Positions 35,291 through 44,918 of a DNA stretch of 61,370 nucleotides are shown in pieces. A model generated the notes under the pieces. That model was not told the DNA's origin. It did no database searches and worked only from the letters and a program-made list of their open reading frames with translations. Positions within the stretch are counted from its first letter, which is position 1. Each line of letters begins with the position of its first letter. A program made the translations under genes and the position numbers. Source of the stretch: Mycobacterium sp. Marseille-P9652. GTDB lineage: Bacteria; Actinomycetota; Actinomycetes; Mycobacteriales; Mycobacteriaceae. The DNA is taken from the NCBI RefSeq assembly GCF_902652685.1, contig NZ_CACRUY010000033.1, positions 1-61,370 of the forward strand. The letters are read 5' to 3'.

Positions 35291-37331
35291 GGTCCTTGGT
35301 GACGGTGTCAGACGGCCGATCCCACTCCGGGTCGACCGTGACGTTGGTGCGCACCTCGACGTGGGGCAGCGGGATCGTCCCGAGTGGGGTGCGCACCCCG
35401 GTCGGCGTGGACACCCGCTCCTCGTCGCGCGCCGGGGCCAGCATGCCTTCATTGGCCAGATTATTGCCGTGTCCGGTCGAAATTTCCGTCATGTTGCGCA
35501 GCGACTCACTGCCCATGTCGTAGTAGTGCGAGTGATCGTTGAACCACGGCACCACGCTCTGTGAGCCCGCGACCTCGGCGTCGAACCGCACCGCGCCGAA
35601 GCCTTCGTGCGCGGGATCGGTGCCCAGGCCCGCCAGCGCGCCGAGGGGCTCGCCGAGGGCGACGTTGAGCACATTGGGTGGCAGAGAACCGGCTTCCCCG
35701 ATCCAGCTGATGGCGTCCGTCGACGCCGCGCCCACGTACACCTGACCACCGTTGAGGTGAAGGTCACCGGCGCCGTGCGCGAAATCTGTTCCGGGGCAAC
35801 CGATCAGGACGGCATCGTTGGCGCGCATGCCGCTGCCCGCGAACGCGTCGGCCACCGTCGTGGACCCGTAGGAGTGGCCGATCACGGTCACGTGCGACGC
35901 GACGTTCGGGTCGTGGGTGACCGCGAGGCTGTTGACGTCGGCCGCCAGCACCGCGCCACCCGCGCGGGCCATCCACGGCGTGCCGACCTGCTGCAGCTTC
36001 GCCGGGTCCGCGACGGCGGATTCCGGGTGCTGGAAATCGAACACGGGCGCGTTGTAGCCCATCCACGCGATCACCGAGGTCGAGTGCGTGGGATCGGCTT
36101 TCCGCGACTGGTCGTAGAGGTTGATGGCGTCGTTGTGGCCGTCGTACAGCCAGCCGCCCCGCACGCTGCTGTTGGTGCCGGGCACGATCACCGCGGTGTT
36201 CTGCGACCTGTCCGGATTGCCGATCGCGATCGCCGCCCTGCCCTTGCCGTTGTACGCCAGCGGATCGTACGCCCACAACAGGACGGGACGGGGGTGGTCC
36301 GCGACCGACCCCTTGTCGTGCTCGAGACCATGGTTCGTCTTCACCGCGTTCTGGTACCGGGTGATGTCGGCGGCCGACAGCCCATACTTGCCGGGATCGG
36401 CGAACACGTCGTTGCCCTCGCCCTTGAGGGCGTTGTCCCGCAGGCTTTCCGGCGAGAGGCCGTGCCGTTGTGCGACGTCCTCGACGGTGTGCAGGTCGTC
36501 GTTGAGCACCGCACCGTTGACCTCGCCCCGCACCTCGGCGGGGATCCCGTCCAGGTTGCCGAGTTCGGGCGGGTGCTGGGCGATCATTTGCCGCTGCTGA
36601 TCGGGGGTCAGGGTCCGCCACCATCGGTCGGCGTCCTCGGAGCTCGTTCCCGGCGGCGGGAGCGGAATCGGGTCGCCGGGTTTCGGCGCCTCGGGAGCGT
36701 CCACCGTCCCCAGGACCGCGGGGTCGTAACCGTCTGTGCGCAGCGTGGTCAGCGACCGCTGCAGGTAGTCCGAGTAGCCGCCGCGCAGCGACCGCAGCTG
36801 AGCCAGCGCTGCCTTGGTGTCGGCGATGGCGTCGTCCTCGCAGGCTGTGACCAGGGCGTTCAGCGCGGTCGTGTCCTGCGCCGTGAGCTTCGGATCTTTC
36901 TCCTGGTCGACGGCCAGGCCGATCAGGTCGTCGAGCCGCTGCAGCTGCGCTTCGAGGGTGGCGATCTCGCCGGCCGCCGTTCGTTGCGCCTCGGCCAGCG
37001 CCGCGGCGATGTTCTCGAGGTCCACGCCGATCTTGGGCAACTGCTCCGACTGTGCCCCTAGCGACCGCGTGACCCGCTCGACCTCGCCGGAGTCGTTGAT
37101 GGGGTGCTCGCCGTGCTCGCGGTTGTCGCTGGTCCAGGACGCCTCGAACCGGCGGCGGGCGTCCTCGAAGGCGGCGGTCGACTCGGCGGTCCGTCGGCCC
37201 GCCGCACGGAAGGCCCCGGCGAGGCCGGCGATCTCCCCCGGACGGCCGGACTGCAGGCTTCGATCGATGGCCCAGGGGTCACCGCCCGCCTCGGCGATCA
37301 GCGCCGGGACGCTTATGTACCGCAGCCGCAT
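35277..37331 (-). CDS. DUF1023 alpha/beta hydrolase with N-terminal helical domain
   Basis: This is a 684-residue protein. Residues 1-210 are strongly helical and Gln/Glu/Ala-rich (AGAFRAAGRRTAESTAAFED; IATLEAQLQRLDDLI), reminiscent of WXG100/ESX-type helical hairpins. The C-terminal half is the DUF1023 hydrolase with VPGTNSSVRGGW and nucleophile elbow VIGHSYGSTTVADAF. No signal peptide is seen, so it may be an ESX-associated or cytosolic enzyme. It overlaps the downstream lipoprotein gene, suggesting a joint task at the envelope. The substrate is unknown. Confidence 0.85.
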   Translation of the reverse strand: MRLRYISVPALIAEAGGDPWAIDRSLQSGRPGEIAGLAGAFRAAGRRTAESTAAFEDARRRFEASWTSDNREHGEHPINDSGEVERVTRSLGAQSEQLPKIGVDLENIAAALAEAQRTAAGEIATLEAQLQRLDDLIGLAVDQEKDPKLTAQDTTALNALVTACEDDAIADTKAALAQLRSLRGGYSDYLQRSLTTLRTDGYDPAVLGTVDAPEAPKPGDPIPLPPPGTSSEDADRWWRTLTPDQQRQMIAQHPPELGNLDGIPAEVRGEVNGAVLNDDLHTVEDVAQRHGLSPESLRDNALKGEGNDVFADPGKYGLSAADITRYQNAVKTNHGLEHDKGSVADHPRPVLLWAYDPLAYNGKGRAAIAIGNPDRSQNTAVIVPGTNSSVRGGWLYDGHNDAINLYDQSRKADPTHSTSVIAWMGYNAPVFDFQHPESAVADPAKLQQVGTPWMARAGGAVLAADVNSLAVTHDPNVASHVTVIGHSYGSTTVADAFAGSGMRANDAVLIGCPGTDFAHGAGDLHLNGGQVYVGAASTDAISWIGEAGSLPPNVLNVALGEPLGALAGLGTDPAHEGFGAVRFDAEVAGSQSVVPWFNDHSHYYDMGSESLRNMTEISTGHGNNLANEGMLAPARDEERVSTPTGVRTPLGTIPLPHVEVRTNVTVDPEWDRPSDTVTKDHEFK

Positions 37332-37904
37332 CGCAGCTTCCCGGCGTCACGCCCAGCCATGCCGATCAACCCTGTGTCCCCCGTATGCACGCCAACCTCG
37401 CCGACTTCGGAGTGCAAGCTTGCGGCTCACGGTACTACCAGGGCGGGGTCGCGCGTTTACGCCGCATTTATGCGGTTTGCCGATCGCGCCGAGACGTTCC
37501 GGTGGTGCGCCATTCCCGAACCGGGATATCCACACCATGTACTTGGAATAACGGCGGACTCGGCGCCATTCAGCGGTACCCCTTAAATGAATCGCTCGAC
37601 GGCGTGCGCCGTCGAATGGCCGCAAGTGAAGCGTGGTCGGTCAGCGGTGTGATATTTGCACGTCGGCCCACTGCGTGGGTCGCGCCGCGACGCCTCAGCG
37701 GCCGCTTGTCATGGGCCGCCAGAATGATTTGCGCCGCGATTGATGACCATCAGTACGATTCGCCCCCTGGAAGACTTGCAAAGGGGATGATTTGATGGGG
37801 CGCAATCGCCAAACACGGTTATCCGCAATGGTTTGAAATGGCTGATTTCAGCGCGATTGCAGGGTCGGCTCAGTACTGTCTGCGCACAGGAGGTCAGAGG
37901 TCTG
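37332..37904. other. Long intergenic region upstream of the LuxR-type regulator
   Basis: These 573 bases separate a divergent pair: the DUF1023 gene and the LuxR-type ATPase. The stretch 37540-37850 is visibly lower in GC than its surroundings. Short open frames are present but none shows a plausible protein. It probably holds both promoters. I see no convincing RNA gene. Confidence 0.5.
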
Positions 37905-40544
37905 GTGGAAATGGCGAGCGGCTCGCAGTGGCCGATTGTGGCCCGCGATGACGAGCGGCGCCAAGCGCTGGCGGCCCTCGGGGACCGCACAGAATTCCAC
38001 GGCGTGGCCCTTCTCGGCGACAGCGGGGTCGGCAAGTCCACTCTCGCTCGCGCCCTCGCGGACACACTCGAGTCCAGTGGGGCCACGGTGCGGTATGTCC
38101 TGGGCACCCTGACCGGCTCGACGGTGCCGCTGGGAGCGTTCTACCGGTCGTTGACCGTCGATGCCCCGCGGGAGCCGGCCGCCATGCTCGCGGCCGCGCA
38201 CGATGCCCTCGAGCGGGTGGAGAACCTCGTCGTCGTCGTAGACGACGCGCAGTTGCTCGATCCGCTGTCCTCGACGTTGGTGCACCAGCTCGCGGCCGGT
38301 GGTAGTGCCCGGTTGATCGTGACGATCCGGTCCGGCGAACCGGTGCCCGACGCGGTGACGGCGCTGTTGAAGGACCGGCTACTGCAGAGCCTGCGGATCG
38401 AAGCGTTCACCCCGGAGCAGACCCGGGAGGTCGCCCGCGCCGTGCTCAGCGGGGTGGTCGACACCCGGCTGATCAACGAGCTGCACCATCGGACCGCGGG
38501 CAACCCACTGCTGCTGCGCAGCCTGTTGATCGCCGGCCGGGAAAGTGGCGTGCTGGCGCACACCGATACGGGTTGGCAACTTCGTGGCGCGCTGCACGCG
38601 GACCGCCAGCTTTACGACCTGCTCGAGTTTCGGCTGCAATCGTTCGCGCCGGAGGAACTGGAGGCGGTGGAGCTCCTGGCGGCCGCCGAGGTGCTGGACT
38701 GGGAGATACTGCGCGAACTCTGCGACGCCGACGTGGTGGCGGCCCTCGAGCGCCGGGGCATGATCCAGGTGGTTGCGGACGGCTCGCACGCGGTGGCGCG
38801 GCTGGGCCACCCGATCATGGGCGAGGTGGCGATACACCGAGCCGGAGTGGTGCGCACGCGCCAGCTGATCACCTGGCTCGCGCGGCAATTCCAGAAGCAG
38901 CTCCGAACGCAGGAGGAGCGATCGGGCGTGCCCGACGTTCGTACCCGAATTCGCCTGGCGCAGTTCATGATGCGCAGTGATCTGGCGCCGGACCTCGATC
39001 TGATCGTCGATGCGGCGGCGAGTGCGATGACCATGTCCGACGTCGCTTCCGGTGAGGACTTGGCGAGGTTCGCGTTCGAACGGGGCGCCGGCGCCACCGC
39101 GGCGCTCGTCCTGGCCGAGGCGCTCGGCTGGCAGGGGCGAGGTGACGAGGTCGAGGTGTTGCTCGATGGCGTCGACCTCGACGGCGCCGACGAGTGGCTG
39201 ATCGCGCAGTGGGGCTGCCTGCGCGCGGCGAACCTCTTCTTCAGCTGCAGAAGGGTCGAGGCGGCGCAAGCGGCGCTCGCCGACCTGAGGACGCGTGTTT
39301 CCGCCACCCAGCGTCCGATCATCGCGGCCATGGAGTCCGCGTTCGCGTGTTTCACCGGAGACGTCGGCACGGCGCAGGAGATCGGCGCCGCCGTCCTGCG
39401 ATCCGATGTGGCGGCCGTGGTGAAGACGTGGGCCGCCACGTGGACGTGCTGGGCTTTGGTCCTCGTCGGCCGGTTCGGTGAAGTCCAGCGTGCGGCCGAT
39501 GCGGGCCGGGTGGGCGCGTTCGACAAATCGGGGCCGTGCCGGTTCGCGCTGGGGCTCGCGGAGGTCGCGGCGCTCACGTCCGCCGGCGACAACGCGGCGG
39601 CAGAGCGGGTGTGGGAACGCTACGCCTCCGCGACCAGGGTGTGGCCCGCGGCCGACGCGTTCCTGCACGCCATGCTCGGACTGATCGAGCTCGCGGGGGG
39701 CGAGCTGCAGTCCGCCTGTGCGGCGCTTCGGGATTCGGTCGCGGCGATGTCGTCCGGGTTCACGGCGGGCTGGTTGATGCTGGTGTCCTCGTGGTCGGCG
39801 CAGGCCGAAGGCGCACGGGGAGACAATGCGGCCGCCGCTGCGGCATTGCGCAAGTCCGAGGAAGCGTACGGACCGCAGGTCGCCGTGTTCCTGCCGGAAC
39901 TCGAGCTGGCCCGCGCGTGGGAGCGCGCCTCCGTCGGCGAGACCGCCGCGGCGCGGACACACGCCGTGCGCGCGGCGAACATCGCCCGGCAATCGGGGAT
40001 GGACGCCGTCGAGATGCGCGCCCTGCACACCGCGCTGCGGTTCGACGACCGTTCGCACACCGACCGGCTGATCGAACTCGCCAAGACGCTCAACACCCCC
40101 CTGGCGGAGGCGATTGCGGAGCACGCCCGCGGCCTGGCGCACCCCGACGGTGACCTGCTCGACGCCGCCGCCGACCGGTTCGCCGACATCGGCGCGATGG
40201 CGCTCGCCGTCGACGCAGCGGCCCACGCGGCACGCCAACACGCACGAACGCGGCAGCGGGGCAAGGAAATTCGGTCGTCGATCCGCGCGCATTGGTTGGC
40301 CGGGGAACACGAAATCGTCACGCCCGCCCTGCGTTGCGCGGCCCCACCCCCGCAGATGACCGACCGCGAACGCGAGATCGTCAACTTGGTCGCGGCCGGC
40401 CTGTCCAACCGTCAGATCGCCGATCGGCTGGTCGTCTCCGTGCGGACGGTCGAGGGCCACGTTTACCGGATCTTCGCCAAGCTCGGCGTCGAGCGGCGCG
40501 ACCAACTCCTGCACCTGGGCGGTGTCCGCTCGCCCTCGAATTAG
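37905..40544 (+). CDS. LuxR-family ATPase regulator (MalT/LAL type)
   Basis: This is an 879-residue regulator. Walker A GDSGVGKST lies near residue 40 and Walker B VVVVDDAQLLD near residue 110, followed by a winged-helix-like and a long TPR-like helical region. A LuxR HTH at about 818-870 reads MTDREREIVNLVAAGLSNRQIADRLVVSVRTVEGHV. I chose GTG 37905 because AGGAGG lies at 37888-37893; the frame is open to a TTG at 37833 without a ribosome site. It is the full-length paralogue of the HTH-less protein at 4062-6170. Such LAL regulators sense a ligand and switch on a target operon; none is evident nearby. Confidence 0.88.
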   Translation: MEMASGSQWPIVARDDERRQALAALGDRTEFHGVALLGDSGVGKSTLARALADTLESSGATVRYVLGTLTGSTVPLGAFYRSLTVDAPREPAAMLAAAHDALERVENLVVVVDDAQLLDPLSSTLVHQLAAGGSARLIVTIRSGEPVPDAVTALLKDRLLQSLRIEAFTPEQTREVARAVLSGVVDTRLINELHHRTAGNPLLLRSLLIAGRESGVLAHTDTGWQLRGALHADRQLYDLLEFRLQSFAPEELEAVELLAAAEVLDWEILRELCDADVVAALERRGMIQVVADGSHAVARLGHPIMGEVAIHRAGVVRTRQLITWLARQFQKQLRTQEERSGVPDVRTRIRLAQFMMRSDLAPDLDLIVDAAASAMTMSDVASGEDLARFAFERGAGATAALVLAEALGWQGRGDEVEVLLDGVDLDGADEWLIAQWGCLRAANLFFSCRRVEAAQAALADLRTRVSATQRPIIAAMESAFACFTGDVGTAQEIGAAVLRSDVAAVVKTWAATWTCWALVLVGRFGEVQRAADAGRVGAFDKSGPCRFALGLAEVAALTSAGDNAAAERVWERYASATRVWPAADAFLHAMLGLIELAGGELQSACAALRDSVAAMSSGFTAGWLMLVSSWSAQAEGARGDNAAAAAALRKSEEAYGPQVAVFLPELELARAWERASVGETAAARTHAVRAANIARQSGMDAVEMRALHTALRFDDRSHTDRLIELAKTLNTPLAEAIAEHARGLAHPDGDLLDAAADRFADIGAMALAVDAAAHAARQHARTRQRGKEIRSSIRAHWLAGEHEIVTPALRCAAPPPQMTDREREIVNLVAAGLSNRQIADRLVVSVRTVEGHVYRIFAKLGVERRDQLLHLGGVRSPSN

Positions 40545-40569
40545 GTTGTGGCGGGCCTTTGCCCGGCAC

Positions 40570-40926
40570 TCATCGGGTGACGTCGACCCCGACCGCCACG
40601 CGAACGAGTTCGTCGGCGGGGCCGGACCTCGCATACCGCGAAGCCCGCCGCTGTTCGCGGATCGCGGCGCGGCCGTGCTGTTCGAGTAGTTTGATGTGTT
40701 CGTCACAGCCGCAGAGCATTTCCCGCGTCTGGAAAGTGGCTTCGGTTGCCCGGCCCGCTTCGATGCACAGGACGCAGAGCGGCACCATCGAGCCGCGGTC
40801 GAGTGGGACGCTCGAAGCCCGGCCGGCCCGGAGATCGCACGGCGCGGCGCGGCGGCGATCGCTTCGCGGGCTGCCGGACACGACTAGCAGCAATCGGCGA
40901 AGGCGCCGAACGGTCAGGGTCTTCAT
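40570..40926 (-). CDS. Hypothetical small protein with CxxC and CxC motifs
   Basis: This is a possible 118-residue protein from ATG 40926 with GAGGTGG upstream. The core is PLCVLCIEAGRATEATF followed by MLCGCDEHIKLLEQH (C-x2-C-x17-C-x-C), which could bind a metal. The tail is basic. A shorter form from the internal Met before PLCVLC is possible. It is convergent with the LuxR-type gene and divergent from the sulfotransferase. I do not recognise it, and it may not be a real gene. Confidence 0.45.
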   Translation of the reverse strand: MKTLTVRRLRRLLLVVSGSPRSDRRRAAPCDLRAGRASSVPLDRGSMVPLCVLCIEAGRATEATFQTREMLCGCDEHIKLLEQHGRAAIREQRRASRYARSGPADELVRVAVGVDVTR

Positions 40927-41120
40927 ACCGCCACCTCGACTGTGGGTCCCGCGCCGGCCGGGACCGGTCAGACCATCGTCCCAGCGAACAATGCGCGGAC
41001 GCGGAAGGACGACTACTCGTTTCACTACTCATGGACTACTCGATTTGCTCGCGGGCGATGGCCGGCGCGGTCCCGGCTCCGGAATCCCGGCGCAAGAGTT
41101 ACGCTCAGGGTGAAGCTAAA

Positions 41121-41156
41121 TGCAAGTCTTGCAGCGGATTTGCAATTCGCTAGGCT
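41121..41156 (+). promoter_or_regulatory. Probable promoter/operator of the stf0-cys operon
   Basis: A perfect palindrome TGCAAG-T-CTTGCA (41121-41133) is followed by a partial repeat TTTGCAA (41140-41146) and a -10-like TAGGCT (41151-41156). The -10 lies six bases before the GTG start at 41163, the spacing of leaderless mycobacterial transcripts. The palindrome sits at the -35 position, so a bound regulator would act directly on initiation. Confidence 0.5.
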
Positions 41157-41162
41157 TCCCGG

Positions 41163-41966
41163 GTGGCGAATTCTCCCTCGTCGTATCTGGTGCTTGCCTC
41201 CCAGCGCAGCGGCAGCACGCTGCTGGTCGAATCGCTGCGGGCCACCGGCGTGGCGGGCGAACCCCAGGAGTTCTTCCAGTACCTGCCGACCACCAGCCAG
41301 GCGCCGCAGCCCCGCGAGTGGTTCGCCGACGCGCACGACGAGTCGATTCTGAGCCTGCTCGATCCGCTCGACGAGGGCAAGCCCGACCTGGCGCCGCCCG
41401 AAATCTGGCGCGACTACGTCCGCACCGTCGGCCGCACGCCCAACGGCATTTGGGGCGGCAAGCTGATGTGGAACCAGACGCCGCTGCTGCTGGGCCGGGC
41501 CAAGGACCTGCCGAATCGATCCGGCGACGGCCTGCTGGCCGCCATCCGCGATGTCATCGGTGAGGACCCGCTGCTGATCCATGTCTTCCGGCCCGACGTC
41601 GTGTCGCAGGCCGTGTCGTTCTGGCGGGCGGTGCAGACGCGGGTGTGGCGGGGCAGGCCGGATCCCGTGCGCGACGCGCGCGCGACCTACCACGCGGGCG
41701 CGATCGCCCACGTCGTCACCATGCTGCGCGCCCAGGAGCAGGGGTGGCGGAATTGGTTCGCCGAGGAGAACGTTGAGCCGATGGAGATTCCGTACCCGAC
41801 GTTGTGGCGCAATCTCACCGAGGTGGTGGGCAACATCCTCTCCGAACTCGGCCTGGACCCCCGCCTGGCTCCCGAGCCGGTGCTCGAGCGCCAGGCCGAC
41901 CAGCGTTCAGACGAGTGGGTGGACCGCTACCGAGCCGATGCCGAACGAGAGGGGCTACCCACGTGA
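41163..41966 (+). CDS. stf0: Stf0-family sulfotransferase (trehalose 2-sulfotransferase-like)
   Basis: This 267-residue protein has exactly the length of Stf0 (Rv0295c), which moves sulfate from PAPS to the 2-position of trehalose as the first step to sulfolipids. The PAPS 5'-phosphosulfate loop [11 protein letters not shown] covers residues 11-21. The motifs [18 protein letters not shown] and [17 protein letters not shown] follow. It starts at GTG 41163 and its stop overlaps the cysD start (GTGA), so sulfotransferase and PAPS-making enzymes are made together. Whether the acceptor is trehalose cannot be read from the sequence. Confidence 0.88.
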   Translation: MANSPSSYLVLASQRSGSTLLVESLRATGVAGEPQEFFQYLPTTSQAPQPREWFADAHDESILSLLDPLDEGKPDLAPPEIWRDYVRTVGRTPNGIWGGKLMWNQTPLLLGRAKDLPNRSGDGLLAAIRDVIGEDPLLIHVFRPDVVSQAVSFWRAVQTRVWRGRPDPVRDARATYHAGAIAHVVTMLRAQEQGWRNWFAEENVEPMEIPYPTLWRNLTEVVGNILSELGLDPRLAPEPVLERQADQRSDEWVDRYRADAEREGLPT

Positions 41967-42880
41967 CCGCACTTGCAGAGGCGCGGCGCGTCGACGAACT
42001 GCGGCTGCTGGAGGCCGAGGCGGTGCACATCATCCGCGAGGTCGTCGCCGAGCTGGAGCGGCCCGTGCTGCTGTTCTCGGCCGGCAAGGACTCGATCGTC
42101 CTGCTTCGCTTGGCGGAGAAAGCCTTTCGGCCGCTGCCGTTGCCGTTCCCGGTGATGCACGTCGACACCGGACACAATTTCCCCGAGGTGATCGAGTTCC
42201 GCGACCGCCGGGTCACCGGGCACGGGCACAAGCTGATCGTCGCCTCGGTGCAGGAATCCATCGACAACGGCCGCGTGCCCGACCCCGGCCCCGGGGCGTC
42301 TCGCAACCGCGCCCAGACCCGCACGCTGCTCGACGCCCTCGAGGCCGGCGGGTTCGACGCGGCCTTCGGCGGCGCCCGCCGCGACGAGGAGCGCGCCCGC
42401 GCGAAGGAACGCATCCTGAGCTTCCGCGACGAGTTCGGCCAGTGGGACCCGCGCGCGCAACGCCCCGAGCCGTGGTCGCTGTACAACGGCCGGATCAAGA
42501 GGGGCGAACAGGTGCGGGTGTTTCCCCTCAGCAACTGGACCGAGCTCGACGTCTGGCGCTACATCGAGCTGGAAGGCCTTGAGATTCCGTCCATATACTA
42601 CGCCCACGAGCGTGAGGTGTTCGAGCGCGACGGCATCCTGCTGGCGGTCTCGGAGTACGCCTCGCCCGACAACGGGGAGACCCCCGCCGTCGAGTGGGTG
42701 CGGTACCGCACGGTCGGCGACCTGACCATCACCGGGGCGGTGCGCTCGCGGGCCACCGACATCGCCCGGGTCATCGACGAGATCTCCGCGGCAACGGTCT
42801 CCGAGCGCGGCGAGACCCGCGCCGACGACCGCACCTCGGCCGCCGCGATGGAAGACCGCAAGCGCGAAGGCTACTTCTGA
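41963..42880 (+). CDS. cysD: Sulfate adenylyltransferase subunit 2
   Basis: This 305-residue ATP pyrophosphatase forms adenosine 5'-phosphosulfate with the GTPase CysN. The PP-loop SAGKDS covers residues 39-44; [33 protein letters not shown] and [15 protein letters not shown] follow, and the terminus KREGYF is typical. GTG 41963 overlaps the stf0 stop and its TGA overlaps the cysNC ATG (TGATG). Confidence 0.95.
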   Translation: MTALAEARRVDELRLLEAEAVHIIREVVAELERPVLLFSAGKDSIVLLRLAEKAFRPLPLPFPVMHVDTGHNFPEVIEFRDRRVTGHGHKLIVASVQESIDNGRVPDPGPGASRNRAQTRTLLDALEAGGFDAAFGGARRDEERARAKERILSFRDEFGQWDPRAQRPEPWSLYNGRIKRGEQVRVFPLSNWTELDVWRYIELEGLEIPSIYYAHEREVFERDGILLAVSEYASPDNGETPAVEWVRYRTVGDLTITGAVRSRATDIARVIDEISAATVSERGETRADDRTSAAAMEDRKREGYF

Positions 42881-44763
42881 TGACACCACCTGGGATCACC
42901 CGTCAACTGCTGCGCATCGCCACCGCCGGATCGGTGGACGACGGCAAGAGCACACTGATCGGCCGGTTGATGCACGACACCGACAGCCTGCCGCTGGACC
43001 ACCTCGCCGCCGTCACCGACTCCGAGGGTGTCGCCGACCTGGCGGCGCTGTCGGATGGCTTGCGCGCCGAACGCGAGCAGGGCATCACCATCGACGTCGC
43101 CTACCGGTTCTTCTCCACGCAGACCCGCAGCTACATCCTGGCCGACACGCCCGGTCACGAGCGCTACACCCGCAACATGTTCACCGGCGCCTCCAACGCG
43201 CACGTCGCCATCCTGCTGGTCGACGCGCGCGCGGGCGTGCTGCGCCAGACCCGCAGGCACGCGCGGATCGCAAAGCTGTTGGGCGTCAAGCGCTTTGTCG
43301 CCGCGGTGAACAAAATCGACCTGATCGACTTCGACCGATCCACGTTCGCCGGGGTGGCCGAGCAACTCGCCCAACTCGCCGACCGCCTCGGCGACGCCCA
43401 CATCACGGTCATCCCGATCGCCGCCAAGCACGGCGACAACGTGGTGCACCGCTCGGAGCGCACACCGTGGTACGAGGGCCCCACCCTGCTGGAGTACCTC
43501 GAAAGTGTCGAACTGGCCGCGCCGAACGCCGAGTCGCGGCGGCTGCGGCTGCCCGTGCAATGGGTGTCGCGCCCGACCGCCGACGTGCGGCGCCGCTACA
43601 CGGGCCGGATCGCGGCCGGAACGCTCAGCGTCGGCGATCCGGTCGTCTCCCTGCCCGCCGGCACCCGGTCCACGGTGACCGCGCTGGACACCCTCGACGA
43701 CGACCGCACGACGGGCGTTGCGCCGCTCTCGGTTTCGGTCGAGCTGGCCGACAACATCGACGTCGGACGCGGCGACGTGTTGGTGAGCGGCGCCGACGAC
43801 GCGGTGCCGCCCACGCTGGCCCGCGAGCTCGATGCCACCGTGTGCTGGTTCGTCGACTCGCCGCTGCGGGCCGGTGACCGGCTCGCGCTCAAACAGACCA
43901 CCAAGACCGTGCGAGCCACCGTGCAGGAGCTGCACTCGCGGCTGGACCCCGAGACGCTCGACGAGCTCGACGGCCCGGTTGAATTGGCGCTCAACGACAT
44001 CGGCACGATCACGCTGCGCACCAGTTCCGTCGTCATCGCCGACCCGTACACCGACAACCGGGACACCGGCGCATTCATCCTCATCGACGAGACCACGAAC
44101 GACACGGTCGGCGCGGGCACCATCATCGAGGCGCGCGAGGTCAAGCCCGGCACACACAAGCGCACCGACATCCGCTGGCACCCTTCCGCGCTCGACCGCG
44201 GCCACCGCTGGCGGGCGACCGGGCAGGCGGGCGCGACGATCTGGTTCACCGGGCTGCCCGCCTCCGGTAAATCGACGATCGCGGTCGCCGTCGAGCGCGC
44301 GCTCGTCGAATCCGGGCGCGTGGCCTACCTGCTCGACGGCGACAACCTGCGCCACGGCCTGTCCGACGACCTCGGCTTCTCCCCCGGCGACCGTGCCGAA
44401 AACATCAGGCGCGTCGGGCATGTCACCCGGCTGCTGGCCGACGCGGGCGTGGTGGCGCTGGCGTCGCTCGTCTCGCCGCTCCGCTCCGACCGCGAGACCG
44501 CCCGCGCCCTCAACGAGGCGGCCAAGCTGCCGTTCCTGGAGGTCCACGTCGCCACCTCCCTGACCGAGTGCGAAAAGCGTGACCCCAAGGGGTTGTACGC
44601 GCGCGCCCGCCGCGGCGAGTTGACCGGGCTGACCGGCGTCGACGCCCCCTACGAGCCACCCGAGAACCCTGACCTGGTGCTCGACACCGCCGACGCCGAC
44701 GTCGACGAGCTCGCGGCGCGGGTCATCGCCCTGCTCGACGAGGTCAGCCCCCTTCGAACCTAG
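42880..44763 (+). CDS. cysNC: Bifunctional sulfate adenylyltransferase GTPase/APS kinase
   Basis: This is a 627-residue fusion. The N-terminal CysN GTPase has G1 GSVDDGKST (17-25), switch II DTPGHERYT and NKID. Beta-barrel domains follow to about residue 440. The C-terminal CysC kinase has P-loop GLPASGKST (458-466), LDGDNLRHGLS and the APS-binding ENIRRVGHV. Together with CysD it makes PAPS. This fusion is the usual mycobacterial form (Rv1286). Confidence 0.96.
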   Translation: MTPPGITRQLLRIATAGSVDDGKSTLIGRLMHDTDSLPLDHLAAVTDSEGVADLAALSDGLRAEREQGITIDVAYRFFSTQTRSYILADTPGHERYTRNMFTGASNAHVAILLVDARAGVLRQTRRHARIAKLLGVKRFVAAVNKIDLIDFDRSTFAGVAEQLAQLADRLGDAHITVIPIAAKHGDNVVHRSERTPWYEGPTLLEYLESVELAAPNAESRRLRLPVQWVSRPTADVRRRYTGRIAAGTLSVGDPVVSLPAGTRSTVTALDTLDDDRTTGVAPLSVSVELADNIDVGRGDVLVSGADDAVPPTLARELDATVCWFVDSPLRAGDRLALKQTTKTVRATVQELHSRLDPETLDELDGPVELALNDIGTITLRTSSVVIADPYTDNRDTGAFILIDETTNDTVGAGTIIEAREVKPGTHKRTDIRWHPSALDRGHRWRATGQAGATIWFTGLPASGKSTIAVAVERALVESGRVAYLLDGDNLRHGLSDDLGFSPGDRAENIRRVGHVTRLLADAGVVALASLVSPLRSDRETARALNEAAKLPFLEVHVATSLTECEKRDPKGLYARARRGELTGLTGVDAPYEPPENPDLVLDTADADVDELAARVIALLDEVSPLRT

Positions 44764-44818
44764 ATTCAGCGCGAGCGAATCACTTGGTCGCCGTGGTCGG
44801 GCACGCGACCATATCGGC

Positions 44819-44914
44819 GTGAAACGGTTATCCGAAGACTGGTGGGCAACCCTGCTGGCCGGCGTGATCGTCGCGCTGGCGGTGGCCGACGTGCTTCCGA
44901 AGATTCCGTGGTGA
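44819..44914 (+). CDS. 31-residue membrane microprotein upstream of the sulfate exporter
   Basis: GTG 44819 opens a 31-codon frame beginning [15 protein letters not shown], followed by one hydrophobic helix ([11 protein letters not shown]) and PKIPW before TGA. The next gene starts five bases later. Charged start, single helix, aromatic EDWWA motif and position are those of the N-terminal segment found fused in larger YeiH/UPF0324 proteins, so this may be that segment as a separate chain. That relation is from memory and is inference. No strong ribosome site precedes it. Confidence 0.6.
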   Translation: MKRLSEDWWATLLAGVIVALAVADVLPKIPW

Positions 44915-44918
44915 CGCG

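Noticed and set aside
37385-37795. A 136-codon frame in the 37.3-37.9 kb gap
   Set aside because: No ribosome site, odd composition and no family resemblance; more likely promoter DNA.
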